Shown here: positions 45,178 through 58,750 of the stretch, piece by piece
How positions within the stretch are numbered: position 1 is the stretch's first letter
Layout of the letters: every line of letters begins with the position of its first letter
Assembly (NCBI GenBank): GCA_026075535.2
Contig: AP026540.1
Span: 7,750,001-7,814,000 of the forward strand
Origin: Tricholoma matsutake
Taxonomy: Eukaryota > Basidiomycota > Agaricomycetes > Agaricales > Tricholomataceae
Direction: 5' to 3'
DNA: 64,000 nt
Notes under the pieces: model-generated
Told to the model about the DNA's origin: nothing
Database searches by the model: none
The model's input: the letters and a program-made list of their open reading frames with translations, nothing else
Made by a program: the position numbers and the translations under genes

Positions 45178-46187
45178 CGAACTTCGACCGTGGCATCCTT
45201 TCCTTTCCTGACGCTCCTTTTGTTCACGGTGATTCTGTAATCTATAAGTCCCACAGGTCTAAACTCGTGCAAGTAATATCGACAACCCTTCAGGATTTAG
45301 CTCCCGTCTTTTGTCAGGCAACACTCGATGGGCTTCTTGAACACGGCTTGTTTCAAGTTGATATTTTCTGCCGTAGCTTTCTTCCGTTCTGAGTGGTTCA
45401 CGATTCTGAACAACAATGAGTACTGGCATTTCAAACGAGCTACGTTCTCCGCCCTAACAAGGCGCCTCTGCCTTGCTGATCTTGCCTTTATGCATTTCAA
45501 CTTCTTGCTCGGTCATAGTTCCCGGCATGCCACTGATTGCATTTGATTAGGCAGTCGGATTGGGTATCAAAAACGCATTGTTCCTGCCCGCCTACCTCAC
45601 CTACTAATGGGACTATATTCTCCTTGGAATCATGGGTTGTCAGATCCTTCGACATGTATCTCAAAAGGGTCTTCCTTCACATCCTCCAATCATGCTGCAA
45701 GAAGCCGTACAACCTGTGAGGCTAGATACGAATGCGCAAGCGAGCTCGGAGTGCTCAGTGGAACTTCTCGGCAAATCGAGTTGGACTCGGAGGTTGATTT
45801 GTGATCCACGCATTCCCCATGGAGTTAGTGCATATCGCGGCACCGATGTCAGGGGTGTAGCGGCGATGGTAGACTATTGCGTGGAAGATTGCGAAGGACG
45901 CCGGCAAAATAAGATATGGGGGACGAGGCTGCAGCAGGTTCGAAATGATGGTACCGAGAACTGTTAAGACTGGTGCGGTTTGACGTATGGTAGAAGTTTA
46001 ACGAGAGAAACGTCGTCATAAGCATTAGAACATTAAATCGCTACACAAAACGTATGACTATACTAGGACAGATGGCATGAACGTGAGGGCAGGAGCAGCA
46101 AGAATGATACTACTAGGACAGATGATCGATGATGCGTAATGAATAGAAGATTGTACATGTAAGAGGTTAGTATGGAGTCGATCCTAC
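45178..46187. other. About 1 kb between convergent genes, no gene recognised
   Basis: Lies between the stops of the DUF866 gene (plus) and the MAPKKK (minus). The longest plausible frame is 45632-45967 on the plus strand (111 codons, no recognised domain). Another frame (45328-45546) has hydrophobic content. A short lineage-specific gene with introns is possible but unsupported. Confidence 0.4.
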
Positions 46188-49100
46188 TTAAAATCCGGTG
46201 AACACCCAGTCCGGTGGGAGTTCAAGATATTTATGCTTTCGAAGTTCTGCTGCAGCTGGTCGCTCCTCCGGATTACTAAAACAAAAAAATCAGGAGGAAG
46301 AAATTGTGAGGGTCTAATCTTCTCACATGGCAAAACACTTTCGCCTGAAATCGTCTGCCAATTCAGACAAGACTACGTCTTCTGGTATTGGAGGAGGGTG
46401 TTTAGACTGGTAAAGCTGGAGTAACAAGCAAGGGTGAGTATCTTCCATATGTGGAAAGATATGAGAAGTACTTTAAACATGACGGCAACAACCTCGTCTC
46501 CCATCCACGGCCTCGAGCCAGCCCACATTTCCAGCACGACACACCCTACACTCCAGATGTCAACTTTGAAATTATATCCCTTCTTCTTTGTGTTGATGAC
46601 TTCGGGTGCCATCCAGAAGACGGTACCCTTCATGGCTGTAAAGGCTCCTCCACTACCGTCGTCCGTCCGCTTTGAGATGCCGAAATCTGAGATTTTGCAT
46701 GTTCCGGACATCTCTACAAGGATATTATCTGCTTTCAAGTCCTGTCAAAGGCGATGGTTGAAAGTTGCACAGAAACTCGAAAGTCAAAGACTTACGCGAT
46801 GAAGAATTCCTTTAGAGTGGAGATATTCCAGTCCACTAAGTATTTGTGCAGTGAAGGATTTTGTGACGTCTTCGCCAAATTTCCCATGCTTTAATAAGCA
46901 GCTACCGATTGAGCCTCCAGGAACATATTCCAGAAAACTAAAGAGTGGAATAAGCAAGTACGCATTGCTCCTCAAAATAAAACAACTTACATGCTTAAGT
47001 TCGAAGGTGTTTCTTCAAACCCTAGATATTGAACGATATTAGGGTGATCGAGGTCCTTTAGTGTCTCGCTTTCCAGCTTTAGCGCCTGCACCACTGTAAC
47101 CTGCCGCGAGTCGTTCTTGTCACTAGCAGTTTGCGGTGCTTCGACTTGCTTGACGGCGATCATCTCCCCCGTAGTGGCATTAAGAGCAAGATAGACACGA
47201 CCGTATGTTCCTCGGCCGATCAATTCACCTCGCACCCATTTAAAAGTACCTGAATGCATACTTGTCAGTAAAACACATTGTTGGGAGCAGTGGATCCTTA
47301 CTTGAGCCACCAGGGGAAGACTCTGGTAGGGTTGACGAGCCATAAACCTTGGCCTGTGCGGTTGTAACTTCTTCCACTTTACTACCCCACAGTTTTGTGC
47401 TCCTCTTGCGCAAAACATTGGAATAAGACGAAGAGTCTCCTCGAGATGTGCGGTCAATCAACTTTTTATGTTCTTGCGCTACAAGTCGGATAGATTTTTT
47501 CCCTTTTATGCGCGTGGTCTTGTCAGAGGGGACAGGAACTGGGGGAGCAAGAACGGGTGAAGTATCTGCTGCTGTAGGAGAAGTTCCACCAGAGCTCGCC
47601 TCAATAAGCGGCTTATCGAGATCATGCTCTGGAAAGAATTCTTCCAGACGTTCGTACACATCCTCGGGAGGTGGTCGAGGCGCCCAGGTCGAGTCTTGCA
47701 TCTCCGTGAATGTACTACCGCGGCCACCCTTTCCCCCCCTAGCGTTAACACGCCCCCGGGGTAATAGTGGAGGCGTGTTCGCCAGATGGGAGGGCGGAAT
47801 CGGCGGAATCGGAGGAGGAGCGAAAGTAGCATGTTGGATATCGCTGTGGAGTGTCTTTCCCTGTTGCTGTGTAGCCGATGAAGATGCGATCTGAACTTTC
47901 AGTGGAGGTCGTAAGATGGATTTTGGCCTCTTTGGGTCAACCATGGGAGGTTTTTTCCACATAGAAGTCCCGCAGTCGTCGCCCCCACTATCAGACTCGT
48001 CGTCATACTGACTAGAAAGATTTGATTGTGTCATCTCGCCGACAGAGGATGTTGGAGGTGGAGAGCGAGGCCTTTTCTCTGCCGCATACATGACAGGGGG
48101 TACCAAGGTAGCTTCGCTGTTCTGGGCGAATATATTCGAGAACAATATCTGATCTTGTTGTCTCAAGGTTGACTCTGAACTACGGTTGCTGTTATTCGTA
48201 CTATCAGCCGCGCAGAATAGAGGAGATTCTGTATCACCACGCTTCTCACTGGCGGGCCGATGGGGACTTCGGGGGCTGACTGGAGTACGGGGGGGCGTTG
48301 TATTTGAGGTTTCAACAGCACTTGCGGTATCAAAGAAGGGGTCGGCGCGATTTCCGTAGACCGCATCAGGTTTAGATCGGATATGATACGCCCGACTAGG
48401 AGATATGGCTCGGGGAGATCGGATGGGCTCTCCAGCATCAGAAATATTGCCATATGTTGGTGACTGCAGCTGGCGAGGGTACTGGTGAGTGGGAGATGCC
48501 AAGGAATCACCCAGTGCTGACTGTGGTCGAGGGTATGGTTCACGGCTAGACATGAACGTTCCTCCACGCACACTGTATGGATTCTGACCCGAGTCCGGTG
48601 TACCGCTGTGCGAAGAGCCCTGAACAGGGAGTGGTCTCAGCTGTCGCGGAGCTTCATAGGACTTGGGCAGCCCCGACGAAGAACCACCCGACGAAAATGC
48701 TATTTGTTCACGCATATTAGCTGTTGGACGTGTCATGGGTAGCTGAGGAGGTTGTCGTCTTGCACCCCCAGGTTGCAAAGCAGAAAGATGACCGAATGCT
48801 GAAGCTCGAAGATTATCCATGCTCTTAGCAACCTTATTCAGCCGACGAAGCTGAGGGGAAGGGGGCGCCGCTTTTGGTTCTCCTCTTTCCTCCCCTCTCC
48901 ATGCGACCACGGAACCAGGGGGAAGTGGTACGCCTGCTGGACGTGAAGGAGTGCGGGTGTCACTAGAAGCCGCTGGTACCGCTGGGGGTGTTTGGCGAGG
49001 ATTTGCGGGCATGGCAAGAACACGAGTTGAATACCCTGATTTGTAACGCGCGGGTGACACTTGTTGTCGAGATGAAGAGTGTGCAGTGGCCCTTGACAGG

Positions 49101-50752
49101 TCCTGTGCCGGCGGAGAAACATCTTTCTCATTTGTACGGGGGCTGGAGGACGGCACGACTACCCAAGGGTCATTAAGATCATTCGGAAGAAGTTTTCGTC
49201 GAGAATCCTTTGAGAGTAAGACTTCCCTAGATGGTTCTGTTTTCAGCCTTCCTCCAGACGCCTGTGGTTGACGAATTCGCCATTGCTTGCTCACGGTCTC
49301 CAGTTGTTGTTCAGTAGCCTTGAGCGCTTGTTCACGTTCAGCACCGGCATCCGAACCCGACCTGCCATGAACGCCTTTATTCACCGGCGGCCCAAGAGAA
49401 TCTTCGTCCTGCAAGAAATTGGGTCGATTCGGAGAAAGTGGGGGAGGTGAAACGAATTGGCTAGGCTTTTCAACAGAATTTGAATCGTTTCCTGTCCCGT
49501 TGATACCATCCAAAAGAGGTGGCGTATTCGAGTGCAGTGGGCGGGGAAGTGGGGTAATGGACGGCTGAGTTAGCACGTTAGGTCTGCGTGCGTTATTGGG
49601 AGAAGTTGAAGAATTTCCTGATCCCAAAGGGGTAGTTACAGGAGGGGAAGGGTGCACAGCCGTCCTATGAGAGTCGCGGTCCGGATTGTCAAGGTCTGCT
49701 TCGTACCCGGCAGCTGTCTCAAGAGGATGCTGTTCACTGGTAGAAGAAACACTTTCCTGCTTTGAGCGTCGTTTAAGTTGCAAGGGTAGATGGTTGTTGT
49801 TGTATGGAAGAACGGGAGGAGGAATGGTGACAGCCGTTGGAGAACGTGGACGCAAAGGCTGTTCATGTACGGCAGCGGAGGAGTGCGATACGAAAAACTT
49901 GAGGGACCCTTTCGTATCTCCTTGTTGGTGACATAGAGAGAACAACTTCTCGTCTGTCAAAGCGTCTCCAATTGCAAAGGCGCCCATCTCGGTTTGGTAG
50001 ATAGAAAAGTGAAATTGATCTTCATCTAGAATATTGAGCTAAGGAATATTCAGGATACGATAAGTGGATGGTTATAGGATAGAGCAGACCTTGTTGAAGA
50101 TACATTCTCGGATGACAGCGGCACTCTTTGCACTGCTGATATCAACCGTGACATACCAATCCGAATCAGTAGTTACGACAATAAGGACCTTGTCAGATAC
50201 GGCGGAAGTTGCGTTGGATGAATCAGGAATAGATACAGTGGGCGACTAGAAAAGAAGAAATGAGGGGAAGGGTAAACTTGATTGGAATAACCTTACCGTG
50301 CGTGGTCGTTTGGGAGGGGTATCGATGGTGGGACGTTGATGTCGACTGTGGCTCTGGAATGGAGATTTAAGGGTCTGTAGAAACTTGCCTTTGCGAGAAG
50401 TGATTGTAATTTGTGGACCATCAGATAAGTTTCGATCGTTGGTATGGGAAGCAATGACAGGCTCTTGGATAGTAGGGTCCGTTGAAAGATCGACTGGTGG
50501 GATTGAGAGTCCAGGAGTGCTTGGGGGAGGAGTAGATTCATCAGCAGCAGGAGAGCTGGTACTAGAAGGAGAAGACAAAGAAGGATGAGAAGAAGAATGA
50601 TGAGAGACATTTGTAGTGAGCGGGGCGGGTTGTTGTTGAATATATTTTGGACGAGGAAGAGATAGATCATCGTCTGTTCCTTCAGAGTCTGAACCAGGAT
50701 TTGCAATGTAAAGAACGCGACGACCTTTTAAAGCTCTTGCATCGTCCGACAT
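46188..50752 (-). CDS. BCK1: MAP kinase kinase kinase of the Bck1 (cell-wall integrity) type
   Basis: Top kinase of the cell-wall-integrity MAPK cascade, acting below protein kinase C and above Mkk1/2. Eight exons: 50297-50752, 50090-50245, 47302-50038, 46991-47249, 46796-46937, 46472-46741, 46327-46415, 46188-46275; 1398 aa. A conserved N-terminal ubiquitin-like/RA-like region lies around residues 165-270 ([38 protein letters not shown]). A long disordered Ser/Pro-rich linker follows. The kinase is at the C-terminus: GRGTYGRV loop, AVKQV lysine, HRDLKADN, DFGISK, MAPEV. It ends WVFTGF. The start is the ATG at 50752, followed by [20 protein letters not shown]. Same strand as GID8, 99 bp upstream. 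Confidence 0.93.
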
Positions 50753-50851
50753 GGCACAGAACAAAAAGTTGGCAACGTTGCAAGGCCGCCAACAGCGCCG
50801 TCGTCGTCGTTGTCGTCACTCTAGTCACGCTGACTAAGTATTATATCAATA

Positions 50852-51895
50852 TCATATTCTTGGAAACTCGGCCTTTTCTTCCAAGATCATTTCACCCCAA
50901 CACAACAATTTCAAAAGCCCAATCAACTTCACATCCTTCCCTTGACTCAAACTCTCCAGTATAGCTGCATTCACCTCCCCTGCTGTTTTCATCCTTTGAG
51001 CAGGCGACAACAACTCCGATATACCTGCAGGCGCTGATGGCGATGATTCAAACGCTAAGAGCGCCATCGTACGTTCCAACTCTGTCAAAAACTCTGGACT
51101 TTCTTCACCTCGTGGAGCTAGCTCTTCCTGCGCAAACTGCAATGCCTCTGCTATGCGTCCATGACGTATAAATTCAATCAGTTTCTGCTGCTGCAGATGA
51201 AAATAGAGTGCTGGATTCGTGTCCAATATCTATTAGAAATTTATTAGAAAGAGAATTACATTATATCATTTCCAAGCAACAAGGGGGCAAGTCGAATCAT
51301 ATTGAAGACTGAAGTTTTCCAAGTCACATCACCAACCACAAAAAAAATGGTCTAAGAGTGGTGCATGAAACAGTATAATCCTTTACGCCTTGCCCAAAGC
51401 AGTTGCTACACACCTCGGGATTTAGGTCATTGACCCTCGTAATGGCATCCTCGATGTCGCCGCGTTGTAAAGCTTCACGTATATCCATTCTACTCTCGAT
51501 ACTCTCAAAGTCAACCGGAGGTGCAAGGTTGGCCTCTTGACTGAACGCTTCAGCAGCTGACTTGTATCCTTCAATGACAAGATAGTCCATGATAAGGCGA
51601 TTTAAATCACTGTCGAAGATGTTCAGCATATGGTTAATGGACAAATGGAACAACGAAAAAAAAAAAGTGTTCAGATAATACATGCAATTTTTGGCCTCTT
51701 CATTCTTAAAATTCAGAGAGATTCCCAATGGTTGCTCATCCTTAAACGATGGAAAAAGAGGTACTGAAAACTCACTGTTTCGTGACTTGTACTTCGTGCA
51801 GTCGACGATCCCATTCTTCGTGGTGGATGGAGTGTTTCGGGGGCTGATTAGAGGTTGATGAGGCTTTTCGGACTGTTTTGGACCGGACTTACCAT
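50852..51895 (-). CDS. GID8: GID8-like LisH-CTLH protein (GID/CTLH E3 ligase scaffold)
   Basis: Scaffold subunit of the GID/CTLH ubiquitin ligase, which degrades gluconeogenic enzymes in yeast. Four exons: 51893-51895, 51776-51843, 51414-51609, 50852-51229; 214 aa. LisH motif near residues 24-55 (DLNRLIMDYLVIEGYKSAAEAF); CTLH (IESRMDIREALQRGDIEDAITRVNDLNPEIL); CRA domain with LYFHLQQQKLIEFIRHGRIAEALQFAQEELAP. The first coding exon is just the ATG: GTAAGT follows the Met directly, and no other upstream ATG is in frame nearby. Slightly shorter than yeast Gid8. Confidence 0.9.
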
Positions 51896-52346
51896 AGAAA
51901 CAGTTCGTGAACGCGTTGCACGAAATTTATGAGAAATTCTAACGTGACGTTTAGGGCAGGCTCTGTGCACGACCGCCATTTATTTTTATTTTTATTTTCA
52001 TTCCAGTTTATTTGTGGCGTAAGTGTATAATAATGGTATTTTCTCTATTTATGGCGCCGTACTATACCTGCGTACCCCTAGAACAGCTCCAATGTACCCA
52101 TGCACAGATAGAACGCCTACAAGTATTTATTTCATATAGGTTGTTTAGACTGCGGAACCATAGGCGGAACTATAGGTGGACCAACAAAGACGAGGGAGGC
52201 ATCCATAGACAATTGTCAGGCTCCCTCTTGGTTGCTGTCTATACTTTCATATCCACAACAGCATAAAGGCCTTGAACACTTCGGCAGGCCATCCATTCCG
52301 TTCCTTCAGAAATGTACCAAGACCAGATAGTGTGTTCGCCCAACTG
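51896..52346. other. Intergenic region between GID8 and RRP15
   Basis: Holds the GID8 promoter side and the RRP15 3' end. A T/A-rich run (51980-52010, repeated TTTTTA) is present. No gene or RNA was recognised. Confidence 0.5.
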
Positions 52347-53127
52347 CTACAAGTTGGAGACGACGCCTCCGGATCGAATCATGTCGAAAAAGTCGTCTTT
52401 TTCTATTTTACCTAGCCAGTATCGCGGAATTAGAATGATGTATAGAGACAATAAAACACCAAAAACCTTCATTCGGTCTCGCTACACCCGTATTATTCTT
52501 GTGCTTGACCTTCTTTTTCTTCAAATCGTCGATCGCAGGTGCTGGTAAAGTCGGTTTGCCTGTTCCTCGTGCATTCTTTGCTTCTTCTGCAGAGACGGAA
52601 GCAACAGTTTGAGAGTTTTGTATCGCGTTGAATAACTTTACGACTGTTCCACCACCCTCACTCAGTATGAACCGAGCGACAGAATTTCAGTGCAAACCTC
52701 CTCTTTGAGCAACCTTTCGGAGGGCCCTCTCGTTTTCTCCTCCCCAACCCCCAATGACGTCCCTTATCCTCCCTTTATCCTCCCTTTCCTTTTTTTCTAC
52801 TTGTAAAACCTTCCTGGCTCTCGATTCCAGCTTCTCATCATTCCGTTGCCTCGCGATGGAAGGTTTGAGGGAGAGCGGTAGCTCAGAAGGGGCATCCGTG
52901 TGCAGTAAGGACTGAAGGGTAGCACCGAAAATGGAGGATCCAGTAGCTCTGATTTTCCTCTTGGAAGTTTGGTGTGATTTTTGTCTTTTAATATCCACAA
53001 TTTCGTCTGAAGAGTTATCGTCACTATTTGCATCTGACAAGGATTCTTCGGAACTAGAATGACGATCGTCGTCGTGCTGCTCGTGAAGGGAATGGGCGGA
53101 AAGTTTTTGTCGTTTGAGAGAGGGCAT
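52347..53127 (-). CDS. RRP15: Ribosome biogenesis protein Rrp15
   Basis: Nucleolar factor of pre-60S assembly needed for 27S pre-rRNA processing. Three exons: 52698-53127, 52467-52643, 52347-52402; 220 aa. The N-terminus is acidic and Ser-rich (about 1-60). The Rrp15 domain covers about 60-210: IFGATLQSLL, the K/E-rich ARKVLQVEKKEREDKGRIRDVI, RALRKVAQRGVVKLFNAI, and the terminal FFDMIRSGGVVSNL. Splice sites were set by the family joins QRGVVKLFNAI and NEEKDDFFDMIR. Divergent from the DIL-ankyrin gene with 199 bp between starts. Confidence 0.9.
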
Positions 53128-53326
53128 GATGATCGGAGTGATCGTGGCTTGCTTATAATATAAACTTGCAGCTACAAGGTTGAACTATCCGCGCCAGTTA
53201 TTGCATTCGTCTCTCTCTTGACTCGTATCCTCGTCTCTAATACCATAGACTCTGTTAAGATCTGGATGTTTTCATATTTCAAGTAGATCTATCCCTCCTC
53301 CTTACGATTATCTTTAACTGCACTTT

Positions 53327-56300
53327 ATGGCTTTAACATCTGGCCAGCGGTTGGATTTTTCTCCAGAACCTGATCTCCATCCCTTGTACCCAACAACGAC
53401 CTACATAGCCTCCCTTCTTTCTCCTCATTCAGGCCTTTCCATGATACAAAGGGCGAAACTTGTCGCACACAGCTTGAGTCGTGCCTGCGCATTCGGAGAG
53501 CTCTCTGTCCTACAGTATCTCGTCTTTGACCCTCAGGCGCAGCCACATGTCGACTTAGGAATTCGAGACGAGGATGGTCTTGGTCTAGTCTCCCTTGTCA
53601 TTCACGGTTTTGGCGCGGACTCAGATCGCGATGTGGAAAGAGAAGAATGTGTGAGGTTGCTCATTGCTCAAGGAGCAAGTCTGGGTGCGGACAAGGGTGA
53701 TGTCAAGGTCTCATGACTCCAGGTTCAATTCACATCTGACGCGTGCTTCAAGCTGGTTGGACCCCCCTGCACTATGCTGCTCTCTTATCGCCACCGACAC
53801 TGGTCTCTCACTTGATGACTCATGGATGCTCCCCGTTCACTGTGACTCGCCGAAATCTGACACCTCTAGACGTTGTAACTGCGCATTCTATTCTGCCAGG
53901 TCGAGATGATGTTGCGCTGCTACTTGAAGAATCTATGCGAGGCGAGGGCTGGACAGGAGGTCGAATGGAACAAAAGCGGAGACTGTCCGAGCAACGGATG
54001 AAGCGGAAAGAAAGGAAGAAAGAGGTGCGCGACGGAATCAACAAAGCTTTTAATGTCAATCCTGCGTGGTGGGATCTTGATTCTGGTTCTAGTTCTTCTG
54101 ATTCTGGTTCGGAAGATGAGGAAGGGGATGATAGAATCTACGTCAGTGCTCCCATCTTGTTATCGCGGTCATCCCTCACCAGTGTGATAGACACCCCTAC
54201 CAGATTATTCGTCCATGCTCGTTTTTTCTCCGCCCTCTTTACCCCATATCTTCGACTCTCTCATCACCAATTTTCAACCTTCTCTACGAAATTCCACACC
54301 AGCCAATTATTTATACATGTTCACAAGATTTGCATGCTTAACATGTGACCACACTTGGCTGGAAGACTTGATGATTGGTGCCACTGACGCTATCGAAGAG
54401 ACATTTTTTGTACGCATAATTCGATACCGTCCTGATCTATCTCACCCTCTATCACAGAATCGGCCAGACGATGTGACTTGTTTAGTTTTCTGGCTGTTCA
54501 ACGCAACGATCTTGCTCCACCTCCTGCAATGTGACACCTCAATCAACGAGGTGTGTGAGATGTTGGGATCGTTCGAGCTGATAGAAGAAGTAATCAACTC
54601 TGTATTTGGTAAAAGTATTTTTCGTGCGTTTTGTCAAACCTCTGATCCAACGCCATCGCTATAGTGTTCATCATTCGATTTGCGGAACGTCGAATAGACC
54701 AACTTCTTGATTTTTGCCTTCTCAATTTTTGCCCGCTGCCATCCGAGTACGAAACGATACAATTCGAGTCTGATTGGTCATTCCTACGCTCCTTTACCGG
54801 CAAGAAAAAATCAGCCCCTCCCGTAGCCGCCTCATCCAGCAGTGCATTATCTAGGGGCGGAGCTCCATCTTCTCCTCCTAGCCCACAGCGGCCATTGTCG
54901 CCATCTCAGAGCCAAGGGACGTTGTCATCATCGACATCCAGAGGATTTTCTTCCCTGAAACAAAGCTTTTCTCGAGGACGTACCTCCTCGACCGCGCCAT
55001 TAACATCCCTCTTTCCTGATGCGCCTCCTCCCCCTTCACCCAAAGACCTAATTTCTGTTCTGACAGCTCTGCATACACTTTTGACACTCTCAAATATCAA
55101 TCCTGTCTTTACCGCACAGCTGTGGTCTCAAGTAATGTATTGGACTTCTTGTAAATTTAATGCTGCACTGGGGAACTGTTTACTAATGTGTGTTTAGGTG
55201 AATTGTTTAATCGTATTATCACACGCAAGAAATATCTTTGCCGGTACCCGTTTTATGAATGCAGACAAACACGTCCGCTGACTGTATGCAGATCGAGGGC
55301 CATACAAATTGGGATGAATCTTGCTGTATTAGAAGAGTGGATCGGACAAATGCAACTTCCCCCCGGTGTTCAATCACATTTCGTACCTGTACGGAATCTA
55401 CTAAATTGGTTGCAGGTCTGTCATTTGATTGTCGGTGCGAGATTTTTCCGTCTGACATAGCAGGCTGGTATCGTAGTGTCTGTCGTCCATTTCCGAGTTT
55501 CCAGAGCTCGTTGCCACGATCCAGACCATGAGGAGCATCAATCCCCTGCAGGTAAGACCCTCTTTTTACGCAGGCCATCGTTGCTGATTACTCCCCAAGA
55601 TGCGCCGTGCTGTTCGCGACTATAAATATGAAGTCAATGAGGGGAGGATGACAGAGGAATGTATCCAATATATCACACAGCTCCAGAAAGACTGGGAAAG
55701 GCATCGCGTAAAATTAGGTGTCGAGGCCCTTCGCAAAGAGGTTCGAATGTTGCACACGTCTATTTCGAATTACAGGAACTGAATTCTCTTTACAGATGAG
55801 TGACCGAGACCGTGATCATGAGGATAGTGTGTCATCGCAAGTTGATGAATCATCGAGTACCATCGTTGGTGACGTTCCTTTGAGTGCTACTCACGCAGAG
55901 AGTCCTGGTGCTCATCATGATATCAACCTGTTATTTGGGACACCACAAGATATCAGTATCTGGGAACCTGCTGGACCGCCTCCTGCCCTTGGAGAGTTGT
56001 TGGACTCCCGATATATGCTTCCTTTGCTTTTTCCATCTAATCCTCGTATGTTAGCTGCCGTTTCAATCGACACTCTGTCCGGCGATGAAGAACTGGATAA
56101 GCAGCGCAGCGCCCGGCCCGTGCCTGAAACCCGCAGCACTGATTCGAACATCGGAAGTCGGCAGTGGAGATTGAGAAACAAAAAGGTCAGAGAAGTGGGA
56201 GTAGAAGCATTGCGATGGGTGGACGACAATCAGCCTGCAGTTCACTGGGTGGAACCTTTTGAGCTGCACCCAGATGGTCAAGATGATAAGGATGACCCCT

Positions 56301-56440
56301 CTTCGGATTATCCCAACGTGGACACCGTGCAGTCCGGAGGCTCCCAGAGTCAGAATACTCCATTGACTCGAAAGCCGTCTGGGCGTAGTAAAGGCAGACA
56401 AAGCTTGGGAGGAACAGTTGCACAGGTCATAGATCCTTAA
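53327..56440 (+). CDS. DIL (dilute) and ankyrin domain protein
   Basis: Fungal protein combining ankyrin repeats with the dilute domain known from class V myosin tails; likely a membrane-traffic or cortical adaptor, but it has no motor. Ten exons: 53327-53696, 53753-54141, 54191-54409, 54458-54608, 54665-55150, 55198-55243, 55292-55415, 55477-55551, 55600-55740, 55796-56440; 881 aa. Ankyrin repeats lie at about 30-190 (AGWTPLHYAAL, GCSPFTVTRRNLTPLDV). An acidic Ser run follows (SGSSSSDSGSEDEEGDD). The DIL domain spans about 260-600 with LLHLLQCDTSI, LWSQVMYWTSCELFN, WIGQMQLP. A Ser/Pro linker sits inside the DIL region. The C-terminal 215 residues lack a known domain. The same architecture is known in fission yeast (family knowledge). 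Confidence 0.88.
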
Positions 56441-56665
56441 AACGCTATTTTTGTGTACATCTGCATTGTAATATCGATCACCGCATAGACGACGCTCTTG
56501 GCGACACCCGAACCTATGCCCTCGAGGCAGTGCTTGCTCCAATACCATAGTCTTGCTGTCAATCATCGTCAAGCCTTCTTGTTAACCACAACCTTTTCCC
56601 ACTACGACCTTTCCCTCGTAGTACTTACAAAACGTGTTACTTGAAGCCTGCTTTCCGACTAACTC

Positions 56666-58750
56666 ATGATCATATCCAAGGACCAAGACTATAGCTACAA
56701 AGACCCTTTTGCAGATAAAGATCCACACGTTCACGACGCCTTCCAAGAGTCGAGCCACTACGAAAGCACAGCTTCGTTCAACACCGGAGAGTCACTACCA
56801 CATGTCAATGAGGACTTCAATCACTTCCCCAACGCACAAAATTCGGGTCTAGAGGAATCTCCTTTAGTGCACAATGCTGCCGATGTTGGGCGCTCAGACA
56901 ATTACCGTGACCTAGGTAGGCATTTTCATGTTGTTTCTCAAATTCTGACCATGACGTACTCAGAATATGCGGAACCTTATGGCGGAGACAAAAGACCTGT
57001 GCCCTCGACAGAGAAGACCTTTCCTGCGAGGTATCCACTTGAACAGCGGATCGAGGACAAGAAACGCGGGATTGGAAGGCAAAGATACCCATTTGTTGGT
57101 GCGCTTCCATCAGCTCAAGGCGCGCCTTGCGCTCAAAGCCAAGCTAGTTTGGGTCTTGAGTCTAGTCATGGTTGCAGTGTTTATTTACGAGTTGGTTGTC
57201 AACTCACGCGCTCAGGGTACCCCGGTTTCTTTCAAGGTATGTTGCTAAACATCATCTTCACATTTCCATTTTCTTTAATAATTTCAGCCGACTGTCAACC
57301 CCATGCTTGGTCCATCTTCAAGCGCTCTTATCAATGTCGGGGCTCGATTTCCTCCTTGTATGAAGCTGGTCCAGGCAGTGCCTCCTTCATTACGACTTGG
57401 ATGTATGTCGAGACCATACTTTCCGAGGTAATGAATGTTAATTACGCCTTATATTGCTTCTAGGTCTCAACAATACCGCTAATCCCCCCGACAAAATCTG
57501 TCCTTTAGAGACGATCTGTGGATTTGGAGGTCAGAATATATATTCTGACTCCACAGTTTAATTAATCATCTAATACAGGCTTTCACGGGAAAAACCCCAG
57601 CCAGTGGTTCCGGTCCGTACCTCTCTTCTGATGTCCTGTTACTCAGAGGTGCCCATCGTGCTTTTAGGTTCATCACTCCGATCTTCTTGCATGCTGGCTT
57701 TGTCCACATTCTCCTGAATTTATTTGCACAGCTTACTCTTTCCGCCCAGGTTTGTTGTGGACCGGGTGTATGACTCGATTACTAACGCTTACTAGATCGA
57801 GCGCGAAATGGGCTCGGGGGGTTTCTTTCTCACCTACTTCGCTGCTGGAATTTTTGGGTGCGTTGGACTTGTCCGTTTCGTGCTTGTAGTGACCACTGTT
57901 GACCTGTGTCTACCAGAAACATTCTTGGAGGAAATTTTGCGCTGGTGGGATTACCTTCCCTCGGTGCTAGTGGAGCAATTTTTGGAACAGTGGCGGTAGG
58001 TTGTCATTTAGAAGCTTCCTTCGATTGATTGAACCTCGCAAAAGGTCACATGGGTGGACTTATTTGCGCACTGGAAGTATCAGTACAAGCCCGTTCACAA
58101 GGTAAACACTCATCTTCTGGAAGTAATCTCAACAATTTCACCTCTTGCACTGTCAGCTGATATATATGATCATTGAATTGCTTGTCGGAATCGGAATCGG
58201 GTTTATTCCGTGTAAGTAACTTCTCTCAATAATTGATTGTAACAGGCTGATTGAAGACTTAAAAGTTGTTGATAACTTCGGTTGGGAGGTCTTTGTAATA
58301 TCTTTTATGTCTTCTCATTTCTCACTGTAGCACATCTCGGAGGTTTTCTGATGGGTCTCCTTGTTGGGACTACCTTCTATCCTGTTATTAGTGTCACCAA
58401 GCAACACCGACTGATTATGTGGAGTTTCCGCATACTTGCGATCCCACTAACCGTCATCTTGTTCGTCGTCTTAGTGAGGAACTTTTATACCTCCGATCCT
58501 TATGCAGGTTGGTCATCGTTTTCTGGAGTATCCTACGTCGAACTTATTATGCTTGCAGCCTGCTCCTGGTGTCGCTATCTCTCGTGCATCCCAACTGCGG
58601 CTAATAATCACTGTAAAGGGTAAGCCTTTGACATCTCTGACATAATAACAATAATTAATTTCTTTGCTAGAACTGGTACGCAACCAAAACTTTTCCCCTG
58701 CACCATTAAGTTAATCATGATCAACAGGTTTGACAATTACTTCAAATTGA
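56666..58750 (+). CDS. Rhomboid family intramembrane serine protease
   Basis: Polytopic membrane protease that cleaves substrates within the membrane, probably in the secretory pathway. About 16 exons were traced: 56666-56915, 56964-57098, 57148-57236, 57288-57402, 57464-57529, 57579-57612, 57668-57749, 57796-57857, 57917-57995, 58045-58101, 58157-58211, 58266-58280, 58331-58507, 58559-58619, 58671-58675, 58728-58750; 434 aa. The N-terminal cytosolic part (about 130 aa) is acidic, then YPLEQRIEDKKRG. Catalytic Ser is in GASGAIFG and His in AHLGGFLMG, with HAGFVHILLN in TM2. All catalytic residues are present, so it should be active. The last tiny exons are inferred from the family ending GTGLT and are less certain. 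Confidence 0.87.

Noticed and set aside
50753..50764. Earlier non-ATG start for BCK1
   Set aside because: Would rely on TTG; the ATG at 50752 gives the family-like N-terminus.
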